DNA from: Sphingomonas pruni NBRC 15498
Lineage (GTDB): Bacteria > Pseudomonadota > Alphaproteobacteria > Sphingomonadales > Sphingomonadaceae
Reading direction: 5' to 3'
DNA: 54,648 nucleotides
Assembly (NCBI RefSeq): GCF_001598455.1
Contig: NZ_BCYZ01000026.1
Span: 1-54,648 of the forward strand
This document shows, one piece after another, positions 25,690-35,178 of this stretch. A program made the translations under genes and the position numbers. The notes below the pieces were generated by a model. That model had not been told where the DNA came from, searched no databases, and saw only the letters and a list, made by a program, of their open reading frames with translations. Numbering within the stretch: the stretch's first letter is position 1; each line of letters opens with the position of its first letter.

Positions 25690-27329
25690 GCGGCTGGCGC
25701 CGATTACTGGCAGCATCCGTGTGCCTTGCCGTCAGCGGCCACTCGGTCGCTGCTGCGCCACAGCCGTCACTCCCGGCTATCGAATCCGACGCGAAAGGCC
25801 GGCACGCGCTGATCGTCGACGGTGCGCCCTTCCTTATGCTTGGCGCCCAAGCCAATAATTCCTCCAACGACGCGTCGGTGCTGCCGCAAGTGTGGGACAC
25901 GGTCGAGCGGCTTCACGCGAACACGCTCGAAATGCCGGTGTCCTGGGAACAGGTCGAACCTGTCGAGGGCCGGTTCGATTTTACTTTCCTGGATACCTTG
26001 CTGGCCCAGGCCCGAACCCGCAACATTCGCTTGGTTCTATTGTGGTTCGGGACGTGGAAGAATGGAGGCGCGGGTTATGTGCCGGAATGGGTCCGGACAA
26101 ACCTGAAGCGCTTCCCGCGCAAGCTCGATGACACCGGCCAACCACTGTCCGCGCTGTCCCCCTTTTCTCGCGTCACGCTGGAGGCTGATCGCACCGCATT
26201 TACCGCGATGATGCGTCATCTGGCGGCGAGAGACGCCCAAAATACCGTGATTATGGTCCAGGTGGAAAATGAAGCCGGCGCATTCGGCATTCCGCGGGAT
26301 CGCTCGCCTGCGGCGGATAAGCTATTCGACGCTCCGGTGCCAGCTCAACTGGCTGCGAGGACCAAGCGGTCGGGTAAGACCTGGCGCGATCTCTTCGGAC
26401 CGCTCGCCGAGCCAGCCTTTATGAGTTGGTATACGGCGCGCTACATCGATGAAATTGCGGCTGCCGGAAAAGCGGTGAAGTCTCTCCCAATGTATTGCAA
26501 CGCCGCGCTGAGCGACCCGTTCGCCGCGGTATCTAATCCCAAATGGATATCCAGCGGCTCGCCTGACTGGAACATGATCGATATCTGGAAGGCAGCAGCG
26601 CCGCATATCGATCTGGTCGCGCCCGATATCTACACGCGCGACTGGCGCCGTGTTGACGCCTACCTTGCTGCATATTCGCGCCCCGATAACGCGCTCTTCG
26701 TCCCCGAAATCGGCAATGCAGCCGACTATGCGCGGTTCTTCTGGGCCGCGCTGGGACGCGGTGCGATCGGCTATGCGCCGTTTGGCATGGACGCGACGGG
26801 CTACGTGAATTACCCGCTCGGGGCAAAGGCGCTCGATCCCGCCACGATCGACGCATTCTCCTCGAAATATGCCGTTATGGCGCCGATGGCACGCGGATGG
26901 GCGAGGCTGGCCGCCACCCATGACGGCTGGGGAGTTGCCAAGGATTTTCCTCCCGCCGACCAGTCGCATGATTTCGGCGATTGGCGAGTTACGGCGCAAT
27001 TCGATCGCTGGTTCATCGGTGACGAAAGCTGGACGTTCGTCAAGACGGATCCGAGCCCGACCGTCGGCCAGCCGGTAGGCGGCGTCGCGATGCTGCACAT
27101 CAGCGACAATGAGTTCATCGTCATAGGCAGCGATGTCCGGATAAGATTTGCGCGCACCGCGACCGGCCGCGCCGACCGATGGCAGTATCTTTCCGTCGAG
27201 GAGGGAAAGCTGGACGATTCCGGGAAGTGGATCGCGAAGAGAATGTGGCATGGCGATCAAACGGATTATGGCATCAATTTGCCGTCCGTACCCGTGATGC
27301 TGCGCGTCAGGTTGGGAAGGCTGAATTGA
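25686..27329 (+). CDS. GH35/GH42-like beta-galactosidase with DUF5597-type C-terminus, exported
   Basis: A 547-residue protein with a Sec signal at residues 1-23 (ending SVAAAPQ). The clan GH-A barrel begins LIVDGAPFLMLGAQANNSS and has ANTLEMPVSWEQVEPVEGRF and RLVLLWFGTWKNG. The acid/base Glu is probably in MVQVENEAGAF and the nucleophile Glu in LFVPEIGNAAD. The C-terminal beta domain fits the DUF5597 region of these enzymes. Members act mostly on beta-galactosides. The start is GTG at 25686, overlapping the SRPBCC stop. It ends the operon; an exported enzyme thus shares a transcript with cytoplasmic proteins. Confidence 0.85.
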   Translation: MSGWRRLLAASVCLAVSGHSVAAAPQPSLPAIESDAKGRHALIVDGAPFLMLGAQANNSSNDASVLPQVWDTVERLHANTLEMPVSWEQVEPVEGRFDFTFLDTLLAQARTRNIRLVLLWFGTWKNGGAGYVPEWVRTNLKRFPRKLDDTGQPLSALSPFSRVTLEADRTAFTAMMRHLAARDAQNTVIMVQVENEAGAFGIPRDRSPAADKLFDAPVPAQLAARTKRSGKTWRDLFGPLAEPAFMSWYTARYIDEIAAAGKAVKSLPMYCNAALSDPFAAVSNPKWISSGSPDWNMIDIWKAAAPHIDLVAPDIYTRDWRRVDAYLAAYSRPDNALFVPEIGNAADYARFFWAALGRGAIGYAPFGMDATGYVNYPLGAKALDPATIDAFSSKYAVMAPMARGWARLAATHDGWGVAKDFPPADQSHDFGDWRVTAQFDRWFIGDESWTFVKTDPSPTVGQPVGGVAMLHISDNEFIVIGSDVRIRFARTATGRADRWQYLSVEEGKLDDSGKWIAKRMWHGDQTDYGINLPSVPVMLRVRLGRLN

Positions 27330-27950
27330 AAAACGGGAACTAATCGAGAGCATCGAGATGCCGTCCTCGTGACCGGGCCGGTTCAAATACTAGCTTCGTT
27401 GGTGTGCCTCAAATTCGCCCCGGTGACCTTGACCACGAGCCGATTGACGGCGGCATGTCGAACGATGCGACTTCGGTCGTGGGGACGCATACCTAGCGGC
27501 GCGGCACGCGATGCTTTCTTTGCAGATTTTCTATTTCAGTTCCGTTCCGCATTGTCGGATATAGTACAGCTGAACTGACCATGGCCATCACCCAAATCGG
27601 CCACATGTCTAACCAGTGCGCCAGCGGACACGGCGAAACACTAATATTATTAGGAGCATTCGGGGCGCGACCGCAGCGCCAATGACACCCGAGAAAATTG
27701 GGTTACGCCACATGGCCGTCTCCTCACGGAGTTCTTAGAAAGGAGCGCGTTAACGACCGCTTTCCACGCGACGGCAGCCTCAGATGCTATTTTTGAACGA
27801 ACGGCAGGTTTCAGGGAGACGCTGGACCGAGCTTGACGACCGCAAAGGGGCGCCAAGCCGCCGATTTCGGTTTCCTGCGCCGTTGATTATTCTTGCCCCG
27901 CCTCATTGTGCGTATTACTCTTCTAGTACACCGTTGCGAGAGGGGCCCCG
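27330..27950. other. Intergenic region, no gene recognised
   Basis: About 620 bases separate the glycoside locus from the aminopeptidase gene. Short open frames occur on both strands, but none has a good ribosome site or a family I recognise. The segment is less GC-rich than its surroundings, with AT patches such as CTAATATTATTAGG near 27640. It may hold remnants of lost DNA and the promoter of the aminopeptidase gene. Confidence 0.5.
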
Positions 27951-30623
27951 ATGCGCGCTTCGTTCAGTCTTGTTGTCGCCACTATGTGTCTGTCGTCCGC
28001 TGCGATGGCCTACCCGCAAGCAGCTGGCCCCGCCGCAACCAGTCAAACTCAGATCGTGCCGGACGCAGCGGCGCCCAAAGGTAAACTCTCCGACACGGCG
28101 GTTCCCAAAGCCTACCGCCTGGATTTCACCATCTTACCCGAAGCCGCGACGTTTTCCGGGCATGACGAAATCGACATCACGGTAAAGGCGTCCACCTCGT
28201 CATTGTACATCCATGGCCGCGATTTGCGCGTGTCGAAGGTCGTTGCAAGGGCCGGCGCCAAAACGATCGCAGCAAAGTGGACGCAGGTCGACAAGACAGG
28301 CACCGCGCGGCTGGATTTTGCCTCGCCGTTGCCGGCGGGCGCCGCCACGCTGATCTTCGATTATTCGGGGAACTTCTCCGACAGCGCGTCGGGGCTGTTT
28401 CACGTCAAGGTCGGCGATAAATGGTATAGCTGGACGCAGTTCGAGAGCATCGATGCCCGCGCCGCCTATCCCGGTTTCGATCAGCCCGGTTTCAAAACGC
28501 CGTTTACGGTGTCGGTCACCACGCATCCCGGTCTGGTGGTCGTCGGCAACGCGCCCCAGGCATCGGTCACTAAAGCGGCGGGGGGATTGGAGAAACATCA
28601 ACTCGCGCCTACCCGCCCGTTGCCGACCTATCTCGTCGCCATCGATACCGGGCCGTTCGTTCGCAAGGTCGGGATGATCGCTCCGACCGCCGAACGCGGC
28701 CAGCCGATGCCCTATGGCGCCGTCGCGACCGACGCGCAAAAGGACAAGATGGCGTACGTCATGGCGGAGACGCCGCGCATAGTCAGCCTCTTGGAAAACT
28801 ATTTCGGCAAGCCGTTCCCGTTCCCTAAGCTCGACCAGATTGGTACACCGATCATGCCCGGCGCGATGGAGAATGCCGGCGCCGATACCTATGGCGACGG
28901 CATCATCTTTCTCGCCCCTGGAGCGACCACCGGTGACAAGCAGGGCTTCGGCATGGTCGTCGCGCACGAGCTATCGCACCAATGGTTCGGCGATCTGGTC
29001 ACACCGGCCTGGTGGGACGATATCTGGCTTAACGAGAGTTTCGCCAACTGGATGGGTTATCGCATCGGCAACGAGTGGCGGCCCGAACTGAATATCGGCG
29101 TCGGCGCGCTCGACGAGGGATTCAGCGCGATGAACACCGACGCGCTCGAGGTCGGCCGCCCGATCCACCAGCCGATCACCGAAAACAGTCAGATCGATTC
29201 CGCGTTCGACGGAATCACCTACGGTAAGGGCGGCCAGGTGGTGGCCATGATTGCGGCCTATCTCGGCGACGACAAGTTCAAGGCCGGCGTACGGCTTCAC
29301 CTCGAACGTCATGCGTATGGCAACGCAACGTCGGAGCAGTTTTTCGAATCGATTGCTGATTCCGCGAAAGATCCCCGCGTGCTGGCCGCCTTCAAATCGT
29401 TCGTCGATCAACAGGGCGTGCCGGTGGTGGATATCGCGCGACGCGACGGCAAGCTGACCATCACCCAATCGCGCTACGCATTCTTCGGATCGACGCCCGC
29501 ACCGCTCCAGTGGACGATTCCATTCTGTGTGCGCGTGGATGCCGCCAAGAAATGCGCGTTGCTCGACCAGCAGACGACGACACTCGAGGCCCCTGCGACC
29601 GGGGTGATCATGCCCAATGTCGGGGGCACCGGCTATTACCGGTTCAACCTTGCCCCGGCGGACTGGCAATCGCTGATCGCATCGTCCGCCACCCTTTCGC
29701 CGGGCGAAGCGATCGCAACGACCGACAGCCTGTGGGCGGCGTTCCGTGCAGGGAAGGCGCCCGCGTCATGGCTAGTTGCGGAGGCGCGTGCGATGGCGCA
29801 GAATCCCGATGCAACGGCCAGCGTCGATGGCGGCGAGCGCATCGCGGGCCTGCGTCGGCGCGGGATGATCGGCTCGGACTCGCTGCCTGCCTATCGCGCG
29901 CTGATGGCGTCGATCTACACGCCGCGACTGACGGCGCTCGGGTTCGATCCTGGGGCCGGCGTTTATGCCAAGGAAGATCCGGGCAAGCAGAAACTGCGTC
30001 AGCAACTCGTCGGCCTGGTGGCGGAGGACGCGCGCGATCCCGCCGTCCGGGCAAAATTGAAGGGCGCCGGGGAGAAATATCTGGCCGGCGATGAGGCCGC
30101 GCTCGATCCGGCCTTCCTCGGAGATGCGCTGGAGGTAGTCGCGGAGGACGGGGGGCTGACCGCAGTCAAGATGCTGCTCGACAAAGCCTTGTCGAGCGAG
30201 GACCCGACCTTTCGTCAGAATGCCCTTGGCGCCGCCGCCTTCAGCGGCCATGCCGATGCCGCAAGCTATTTGCTGGCGCTCGACGACAAACGCATGCGGA
30301 GCTTCGATAGGATCGGCTTGATCTTTGGGATCGTCGGCAACCCCGACACGCGCGATCTCGGGACCGATTGGATCTTCGCCAACTATGCAAAGCTTTCCGC
30401 TGACGGAAACGGCATTTTCATTACGAGCCGCCTGCCGCAAGCGTTTGGCGGTGCGTGCAGCGCCGATCAGGCGGCCCATATCGACGCCAAGATTGGCGCG
30501 GCCATTCGCGCGTCCGGCAATGGCGTCCTCAACTACGAACGCACGCTCGAAAGCATTCGCCATTGCAGCGTGCTCAAGCAAGCCAAGAGCGACGAAATCG
30601 CCAAAGCCATCGCGGCGGGGTAG
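27951..30623 (+). CDS. M1-family zinc aminopeptidase, exported
   Basis: An 890-residue metallopeptidase with a Sec signal (residues 1-20). The substrate-anchoring motif GAMENAG is at residues 304-310. The zinc site is HELSH at 339-343 with the third ligand Glu362 (LNESFANWMGY), at the exact M1 spacing. A conserved Tyr follows in DGITYGKGGQVV. The C-terminal part is the long ERAP1-like helical domain, full length. It removes N-terminal residues from peptides, here probably in the periplasm. ATG 27951 follows GAGAGGGG. It lies downstream of the glycoside locus but has no visible link to it. Confidence 0.95.
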   Translation: MRASFSLVVATMCLSSAAMAYPQAAGPAATSQTQIVPDAAAPKGKLSDTAVPKAYRLDFTILPEAATFSGHDEIDITVKASTSSLYIHGRDLRVSKVVARAGAKTIAAKWTQVDKTGTARLDFASPLPAGAATLIFDYSGNFSDSASGLFHVKVGDKWYSWTQFESIDARAAYPGFDQPGFKTPFTVSVTTHPGLVVVGNAPQASVTKAAGGLEKHQLAPTRPLPTYLVAIDTGPFVRKVGMIAPTAERGQPMPYGAVATDAQKDKMAYVMAETPRIVSLLENYFGKPFPFPKLDQIGTPIMPGAMENAGADTYGDGIIFLAPGATTGDKQGFGMVVAHELSHQWFGDLVTPAWWDDIWLNESFANWMGYRIGNEWRPELNIGVGALDEGFSAMNTDALEVGRPIHQPITENSQIDSAFDGITYGKGGQVVAMIAAYLGDDKFKAGVRLHLERHAYGNATSEQFFESIADSAKDPRVLAAFKSFVDQQGVPVVDIARRDGKLTITQSRYAFFGSTPAPLQWTIPFCVRVDAAKKCALLDQQTTTLEAPATGVIMPNVGGTGYYRFNLAPADWQSLIASSATLSPGEAIATTDSLWAAFRAGKAPASWLVAEARAMAQNPDATASVDGGERIAGLRRRGMIGSDSLPAYRALMASIYTPRLTALGFDPGAGVYAKEDPGKQKLRQQLVGLVAEDARDPAVRAKLKGAGEKYLAGDEAALDPAFLGDALEVVAEDGGLTAVKMLLDKALSSEDPTFRQNALGAAAFSGHADAASYLLALDDKRMRSFDRIGLIFGIVGNPDTRDLGTDWIFANYAKLSADGNGIFITSRLPQAFGGACSADQAAHIDAKIGAAIRASGNGVLNYERTLESIRHCSVLKQAKSDEIAKAIAAG

Positions 30624-30791
30624 AAGGCACGGCCGCGTGGGCTAACGCCACATGGTCTTATCGTCGCGGTTGGAGCGAGGAGTGGCAGTTGCGGCGCGGG
30701 GGAACATTCTGCTGACGAAACGGTATTGAGCGACCATGGGTCTTCTTGCTGCCTGGCCTGCTCTTTCCGACGCCCTCGTTAGCCTCGCAGC

Positions 30792-31979
30792 ATGCCTATA
30801 AAACCGGCGCGCCGCTCGATGGTGCTGGAACGCAGACGTGCCCTCAAAATGGCCCGGTCGGTTCATGCCTATGTCCGGGGCAATACCGCTCAATTCTATC
30901 AATGGCTGGCAGCCTCTCCTGTCGCCGGCGATATCCCGGAGGGGCCGCCGATCTGGATCTGCGGCGATTGTCATCTCGGCAATCTCGGTCCCTTGGCCGA
31001 CGCCGAGCGTCGCGTCGAAATTCAGATTCGCGACCTGGACCAGACGGTGATCGGCAACCCCGCGCTGGACCTGATAAGGCTGGGCTTGTCGCTCGCAACC
31101 GCGGCGCGCAGCTCCGATCTGCCGGGTATCGTCACCGCGCGGATGGTCGAGGGGATGATCGACGGCTATCTGCATGCGATCTCCCCTGAGGCAAATGACT
31201 GCCCGGTCGAGCCCGAGGTGGTGAGTTCGGTGCGCGCTCGCGCCATTGGGCGGCGGTGGAAACACCTTGCGAGGGAGAGGATCGGCGACACCGAGCCCGT
31301 CATTCCGCTGGGAAAGCGCTTTTGGGAATTGTCAGGCAAGGAGCGCGGCGGAATCGACGCGCTATTTGACGAGCCCGAGGTTCGCGAGCGCGCTCTGGAA
31401 CTGGCGGGGCTCGGACGCAAGGGGCGGTTGCGCGTCGTGGATGCCGCTTATTGGCGCAAGGGGTGCAGCTCGCTCGGTCGTCTGCGCTATGCGGTGCTGC
31501 TGGGCGTGGCCAAGTCGAAATCTTCCGACGAGTTTCTCGCCCTAGTCGACATCAAGGAAGCGGTGACCTCGGTAGCGCCGGCAACGGCCGGCCGGCCAAT
31601 GCCGCGCGACGCCGCCGAGCGCGTCGTGGCGGGCGCCCGCGCGCTCGCCCCGAACCTTGGGGAGCGCATGATACCGGCGCGGCTTTTCGGCAAACCGGTC
31701 GTTCTGCGTGAGCTCGCTCCACAGGACCTCAAGATCGAGGTCGAGCAATTCTCACGCAAGGAGGCGGTCGCCGCCGCAGCATATCTGGCCTTCGTCGTCG
31801 GGGTCGGCCACGCCCGGCAGCTCGACGACGGGCAACGTGATGCTTGGGGTAGTGTCCTCAAGAAGCGCCGCGCCGCAAATCTCGATGCGCCCTCCTGGCT
31901 CTGGCGAAGCATCGTCGATCTCGCGGCGACGCACGAGGCCGGGTATCTCGAACATTGTCGACGCTTTGCCGCAGGCTGA
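30792..31979 (+). CDS. DUF2252 family protein
   Basis: A 395-residue protein of the DUF2252 family, which has a distant kinase-like fold (aminoglycoside phosphotransferase-type). Recognisable parts are SMVLERRRALKMARSVHAYV and RGNTAQFYQWL, the catalytic-loop-like WICGDCHLGNLGPL and RDLDQTVIGNPALDLIRLG, and IPARLFGKPVVLREL near the C-terminus. The HLGN and D-x-D residues resemble the kinase catalytic and metal sites. The function of the family is unknown. There is no clear Shine-Dalgarno sequence before the ATG; the next in-frame Met at 30819 is an alternative start. No operon partner is evident. Confidence 0.85.
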   Translation: MPIKPARRSMVLERRRALKMARSVHAYVRGNTAQFYQWLAASPVAGDIPEGPPIWICGDCHLGNLGPLADAERRVEIQIRDLDQTVIGNPALDLIRLGLSLATAARSSDLPGIVTARMVEGMIDGYLHAISPEANDCPVEPEVVSSVRARAIGRRWKHLARERIGDTEPVIPLGKRFWELSGKERGGIDALFDEPEVRERALELAGLGRKGRLRVVDAAYWRKGCSSLGRLRYAVLLGVAKSKSSDEFLALVDIKEAVTSVAPATAGRPMPRDAAERVVAGARALAPNLGERMIPARLFGKPVVLRELAPQDLKIEVEQFSRKEAVAAAAYLAFVVGVGHARQLDDGQRDAWGSVLKKRRAANLDAPSWLWRSIVDLAATHEAGYLEHCRRFAAG

Positions 31980-32372
31980 GATCGATTTTGGCCAAGTCAA
32001 ATTGAACCCTGATACCTGAGCATTTCGCTGTGACCGCGCGGCGTTCACGCCTCGTGTATCAGCTGATTGCGCAGCTTAGGCTGCCATGCGCGTGGCCCAC
32101 AAGCGGCAGGACGGCTTTCGGCGGGAGCTTCCGGGCTGCCGACGCCCCCCACCGCCGCCGTTGAGACGCCACAAGAAGGCGCACGAAAGACGATGTGCAG
32201 CAATCGAGGCACTCGGCCACCGATTGTCTTGGGATTGCCGGGACATCGGTGCCGGAGCCTCGTAAACGAAAGCGCGATCGCTTCGCAGGGGGAGGAGCCG
32301 TTCCAGTCCCGTTATGGCAGGATGCCGATAATCCGCGCGACACCTAATCGATCGCCGACAGGAGGCGGCGCG
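31980..32372. other. Intergenic region, no gene recognised
   Basis: About 390 bases lie between the DUF2252 gene and the convergent TonB receptor gene. The start (about 31985-32015, GCCAAGTCAAATTGAACCC) recalls the ends of some IS21-type elements, but no transposase and no second end could be seen, so I do not call an insertion sequence. Short frames here have no recognisable product. Confidence 0.45.
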
Positions 32373-34910
32373 CTAAAAGCGAAGCTTGACGCCGCCCTCG
32401 AGCGTGATGTTGTAGAATTCGCGCTGGATTGGGCGGTTTGGTGAACCTTCATAGAAGCGCAATGGCGCATTGGTGAGATTCTTGGCGTTGACGTAGAATT
32501 GCAGGTGCCGGTTCACGTCGTAGCTGCCGTTGAAGTCGAGCGTGAAGCGGTGGTCCTGGAACACATCGGTCGCACGGCTGCCGCCGACGCCGAACAGCAC
32601 CGAACTTTCATATTGCGACGCCAACCGTAGCTTGACCGCGCCGCGCTCATAAAAGGCAGCCGCGTTCCACGACCATTTGAAGGTACCGGGAAGGGCGACG
32701 CTCTCGCCGTCGCGGAGCGCGATCTTCGAATCGACATAGGTCACGTTGGCATCGATACCGAAACCGTTGAGCAGCCCGGGCAGACCAGCGAACTTGTCGA
32801 CGAAATTGGCTTCGATGCCGCGGGCATGGCCACCAGAGACATTCTCGTAAGTGTCGATCGTCGCGATTCCGACGATGCCGGGATAGGAACCGCGCACCGT
32901 GCGCGTCACGATATAGTCGCGCAATTCCTTGTCGAACGCGCCCAGCGAAATGACGCCGCTGCCCGGCAGGTAATATTCGAAGCTCAGGTCGAAATTGTTG
33001 CTGTAGGTCGGCTTGAGCGCCGGATTCCCGGTCGAGACGCTGCCGGCTCCCGGGTCGATGCTGGTCGCCTGGATCGTCTGATAGAAGCCGGGGCGCGCCA
33101 GCCCCGTCGAATAGGTCGCGCGGGCGACAAGCGACGGCGCCATCTGGTATCGGAGCTGCACTGTGGGAAAGAAATTGTCGTAACTGCGCGTCGTCGAGAT
33201 CGGGCCGGTAACGACGTTGCCGCCGGCGTCGATGGTGTCGCCGATGCCGCGATAGATCGCCTTGGTATGTTCGTAGCGCACGCCGAGTAGCACACCCAGC
33301 GGGCCGAAATCGCCGTGATATTGTGCGAATGCGGCCGACACGTCTTCGTTGTCATCGAAATAGCCGCCACTGTTGAGCGCCAGCGGCGTATTGCCGAACA
33401 GCGTGCGCATCGCGCCGCCGCCAATCTCGGGACCGATATCATAGCCGGCGTGATAAAAGTCGGTGACCGGCGCGCCGTTCGCGTCGTTGCTGAGTGCATA
33501 AGGTGAGCCAGCATAAGCGAGGCTTCCCTTGAAGGGGCGCGCGATCTTCTCTCGATAGCGCAGCTTGCCGCCAATCTTGAATTCGTCGCCCGAGGCCAGT
33601 CCGACCGGGATCGACGCGCTTGCCGCGTAGGACCATTCGGTGTCGCGATCACGCTCGGCCTGGTTGCCGATGCCGTCGAGCAGATAGTTTGACGGATCGG
33701 TGATGCTCGCGCCGCTGGTCACATGGTAGCGCGGATAATCGGGATCGGTGATGTTGTCATACGCAACGGTCACGCCGCTTGGCCCGACAAAGGTCGAATT
33801 GTAATCGTAATTCTTGGTGTAGGTCGCGCGCGAATAAGCCGCGAACCATTCGAGACGCACCGGTCCCAGGTGGTTGTCGCCGCCGAGCTGACCGACGAAA
33901 TTGTGATGCGATTCGTCCTCATCGCGCAGCGTCTTCACGGTCGAGGCGTTCGGCGCGACGAAACCCTTCGCATTGCCCGGATCGGCAGAGACCGGATCGC
34001 CCAGCCCATCGATCTCGAGCCTGTTGCGATAGACATGCTCATTATAGCCGGCGAGACTTGCACGGATATAGAAACGCTGCTGATCATCCGGCGTCAGATC
34101 GAGTTCGCCCGAATAGCCGAAGCGCTTGCGGCGATAGTCGTATTTGCGCAGTTCGAGGGCATCGAACGCCTTGTCCGGCGTCGCCGGCTGGTTGTCGAAA
34201 TAGGCTGCCTCAATGTCGTCGAAGCTGCGGCGATCGTTGTAGAGGAACTGACTGAGCACGAACGATAGCAGTGCGTTGCCCTGGGCGTTCTTGCCGAGCG
34301 GCGCGCCGACCACGATTTCGTCGCGGTAGAGGCCATTGCCCTTGAACGTCTCGATGCCGCCTCCCAGCGTCGCTTCGACGAACGGCTTCGTCGTACCAAT
34401 CGCGGTACGCGGCGTGAGTTCCACGCTGCCGCCGATGCCCTCGGCGTCGTGGTCGGGCATGCCGGTCTTGGTGACGACGATGCGATCGATAGCGCCGATC
34501 GGGATGGTGTCGAATTCGACCGCACGACCCGCGGCATTGAAATAGGTGCCGCCAGGTTGCGTGTTGAGCAGGACCACGCCGCCGAACGTGGCGCCGTTCA
34601 GATTGCCGTCGAGGCCCCGGATGTTGACGAAGCGGCCCTCGGACGTGTCGATCGACAGCGAAACGCCGGGGATGCGGCTCAGCGCTTCGGCAGCGTTGAC
34701 GTCCGGGTATTTGGCGATCGCTTCGGCGGACTGGACGTTGATGACATTGGGCGCGCGCTGTTGTTCCTTGCGCGCGGTCTCGGCCTGGCGCGCGGCGGTG
34801 ATGACGATGTCGTCGCGTGAAGATGTCGAGGCTGCATCCTGGGCGGCGGCCGGGCACGACATCGCGATCCCCGCGGCGAGCGCCGCGAGGGAGATTGCTT
34901 CCGAACGCAT
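32373..34910 (-). CDS. TonB-dependent outer-membrane receptor
   Basis: An 845-residue receptor with a Sec signal (SLAALAAGIAMSCPAAAQ) and a TonB-box-like DDIVITAARQ. The plug holds VNAAEALSRIPGVSLSIDTS, FVNIRGLDGNLNGATFGGV and VVTKTGMPDHDAEGIGGSVE. A 22-strand barrel ends in ITLEGGVKLRF. The plug resembles those of sphingomonad receptors for large substrates, but the ligand is not predictable. ATG 34910 is chosen since a GGGAG lies eight bases upstream; the frame is open to a TTG at 34925. It is divergent from the efflux operon. The 245 bases between the two genes must carry both promoters. Confidence 0.92.
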   Translation of the reverse strand: MRSEAISLAALAAGIAMSCPAAAQDAASTSSRDDIVITAARQAETARKEQQRAPNVINVQSAEAIAKYPDVNAAEALSRIPGVSLSIDTSEGRFVNIRGLDGNLNGATFGGVVLLNTQPGGTYFNAAGRAVEFDTIPIGAIDRIVVTKTGMPDHDAEGIGGSVELTPRTAIGTTKPFVEATLGGGIETFKGNGLYRDEIVVGAPLGKNAQGNALLSFVLSQFLYNDRRSFDDIEAAYFDNQPATPDKAFDALELRKYDYRRKRFGYSGELDLTPDDQQRFYIRASLAGYNEHVYRNRLEIDGLGDPVSADPGNAKGFVAPNASTVKTLRDEDESHHNFVGQLGGDNHLGPVRLEWFAAYSRATYTKNYDYNSTFVGPSGVTVAYDNITDPDYPRYHVTSGASITDPSNYLLDGIGNQAERDRDTEWSYAASASIPVGLASGDEFKIGGKLRYREKIARPFKGSLAYAGSPYALSNDANGAPVTDFYHAGYDIGPEIGGGAMRTLFGNTPLALNSGGYFDDNEDVSAAFAQYHGDFGPLGVLLGVRYEHTKAIYRGIGDTIDAGGNVVTGPISTTRSYDNFFPTVQLRYQMAPSLVARATYSTGLARPGFYQTIQATSIDPGAGSVSTGNPALKPTYSNNFDLSFEYYLPGSGVISLGAFDKELRDYIVTRTVRGSYPGIVGIATIDTYENVSGGHARGIEANFVDKFAGLPGLLNGFGIDANVTYVDSKIALRDGESVALPGTFKWSWNAAAFYERGAVKLRLASQYESSVLFGVGGSRATDVFQDHRFTLDFNGSYDVNRHLQFYVNAKNLTNAPLRFYEGSPNRPIQREFYNITLEGGVKLRF

Positions 34911-35178
34911 CTTTTGATCTCCCAATCTCGGCGGACCGGCGGCCCGTCCGGCACGCCATCCCCGTGGATTGTTTCAGTTCCGCGAAGTTTGAGGCCGAAC
35001 GGCCATCATTGGGATAATTTAATCAGGTGGCGCCCAGTCGATGATGGGCGGGGTGGTCCCGTCTTCGCACGGCTTTGGGCGGCACGGAGATTGGCCGATA
35101 ATGCGAGGTGCGAACATTGGGGATTTATAAGCTTTTCGGGGATGGTGGCGGCTCATGGCCCGCCGCATAGGGATCGCC

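Noticed and set aside
27369..27578. Small open frame after the galactosidase gene
   Set aside because: No ribosome site and no similarity; likely chance.
30700..30791. GGAAC-type general-stress promoter before the DUF2252 gene
   Set aside because: GGAAC is present, but the -10 half (CGTT type) is not at 16-17 bases.
31985..32015. Possible end of an IS21-type element
   Set aside because: Only a short resemblance, with no transposase and no second end.
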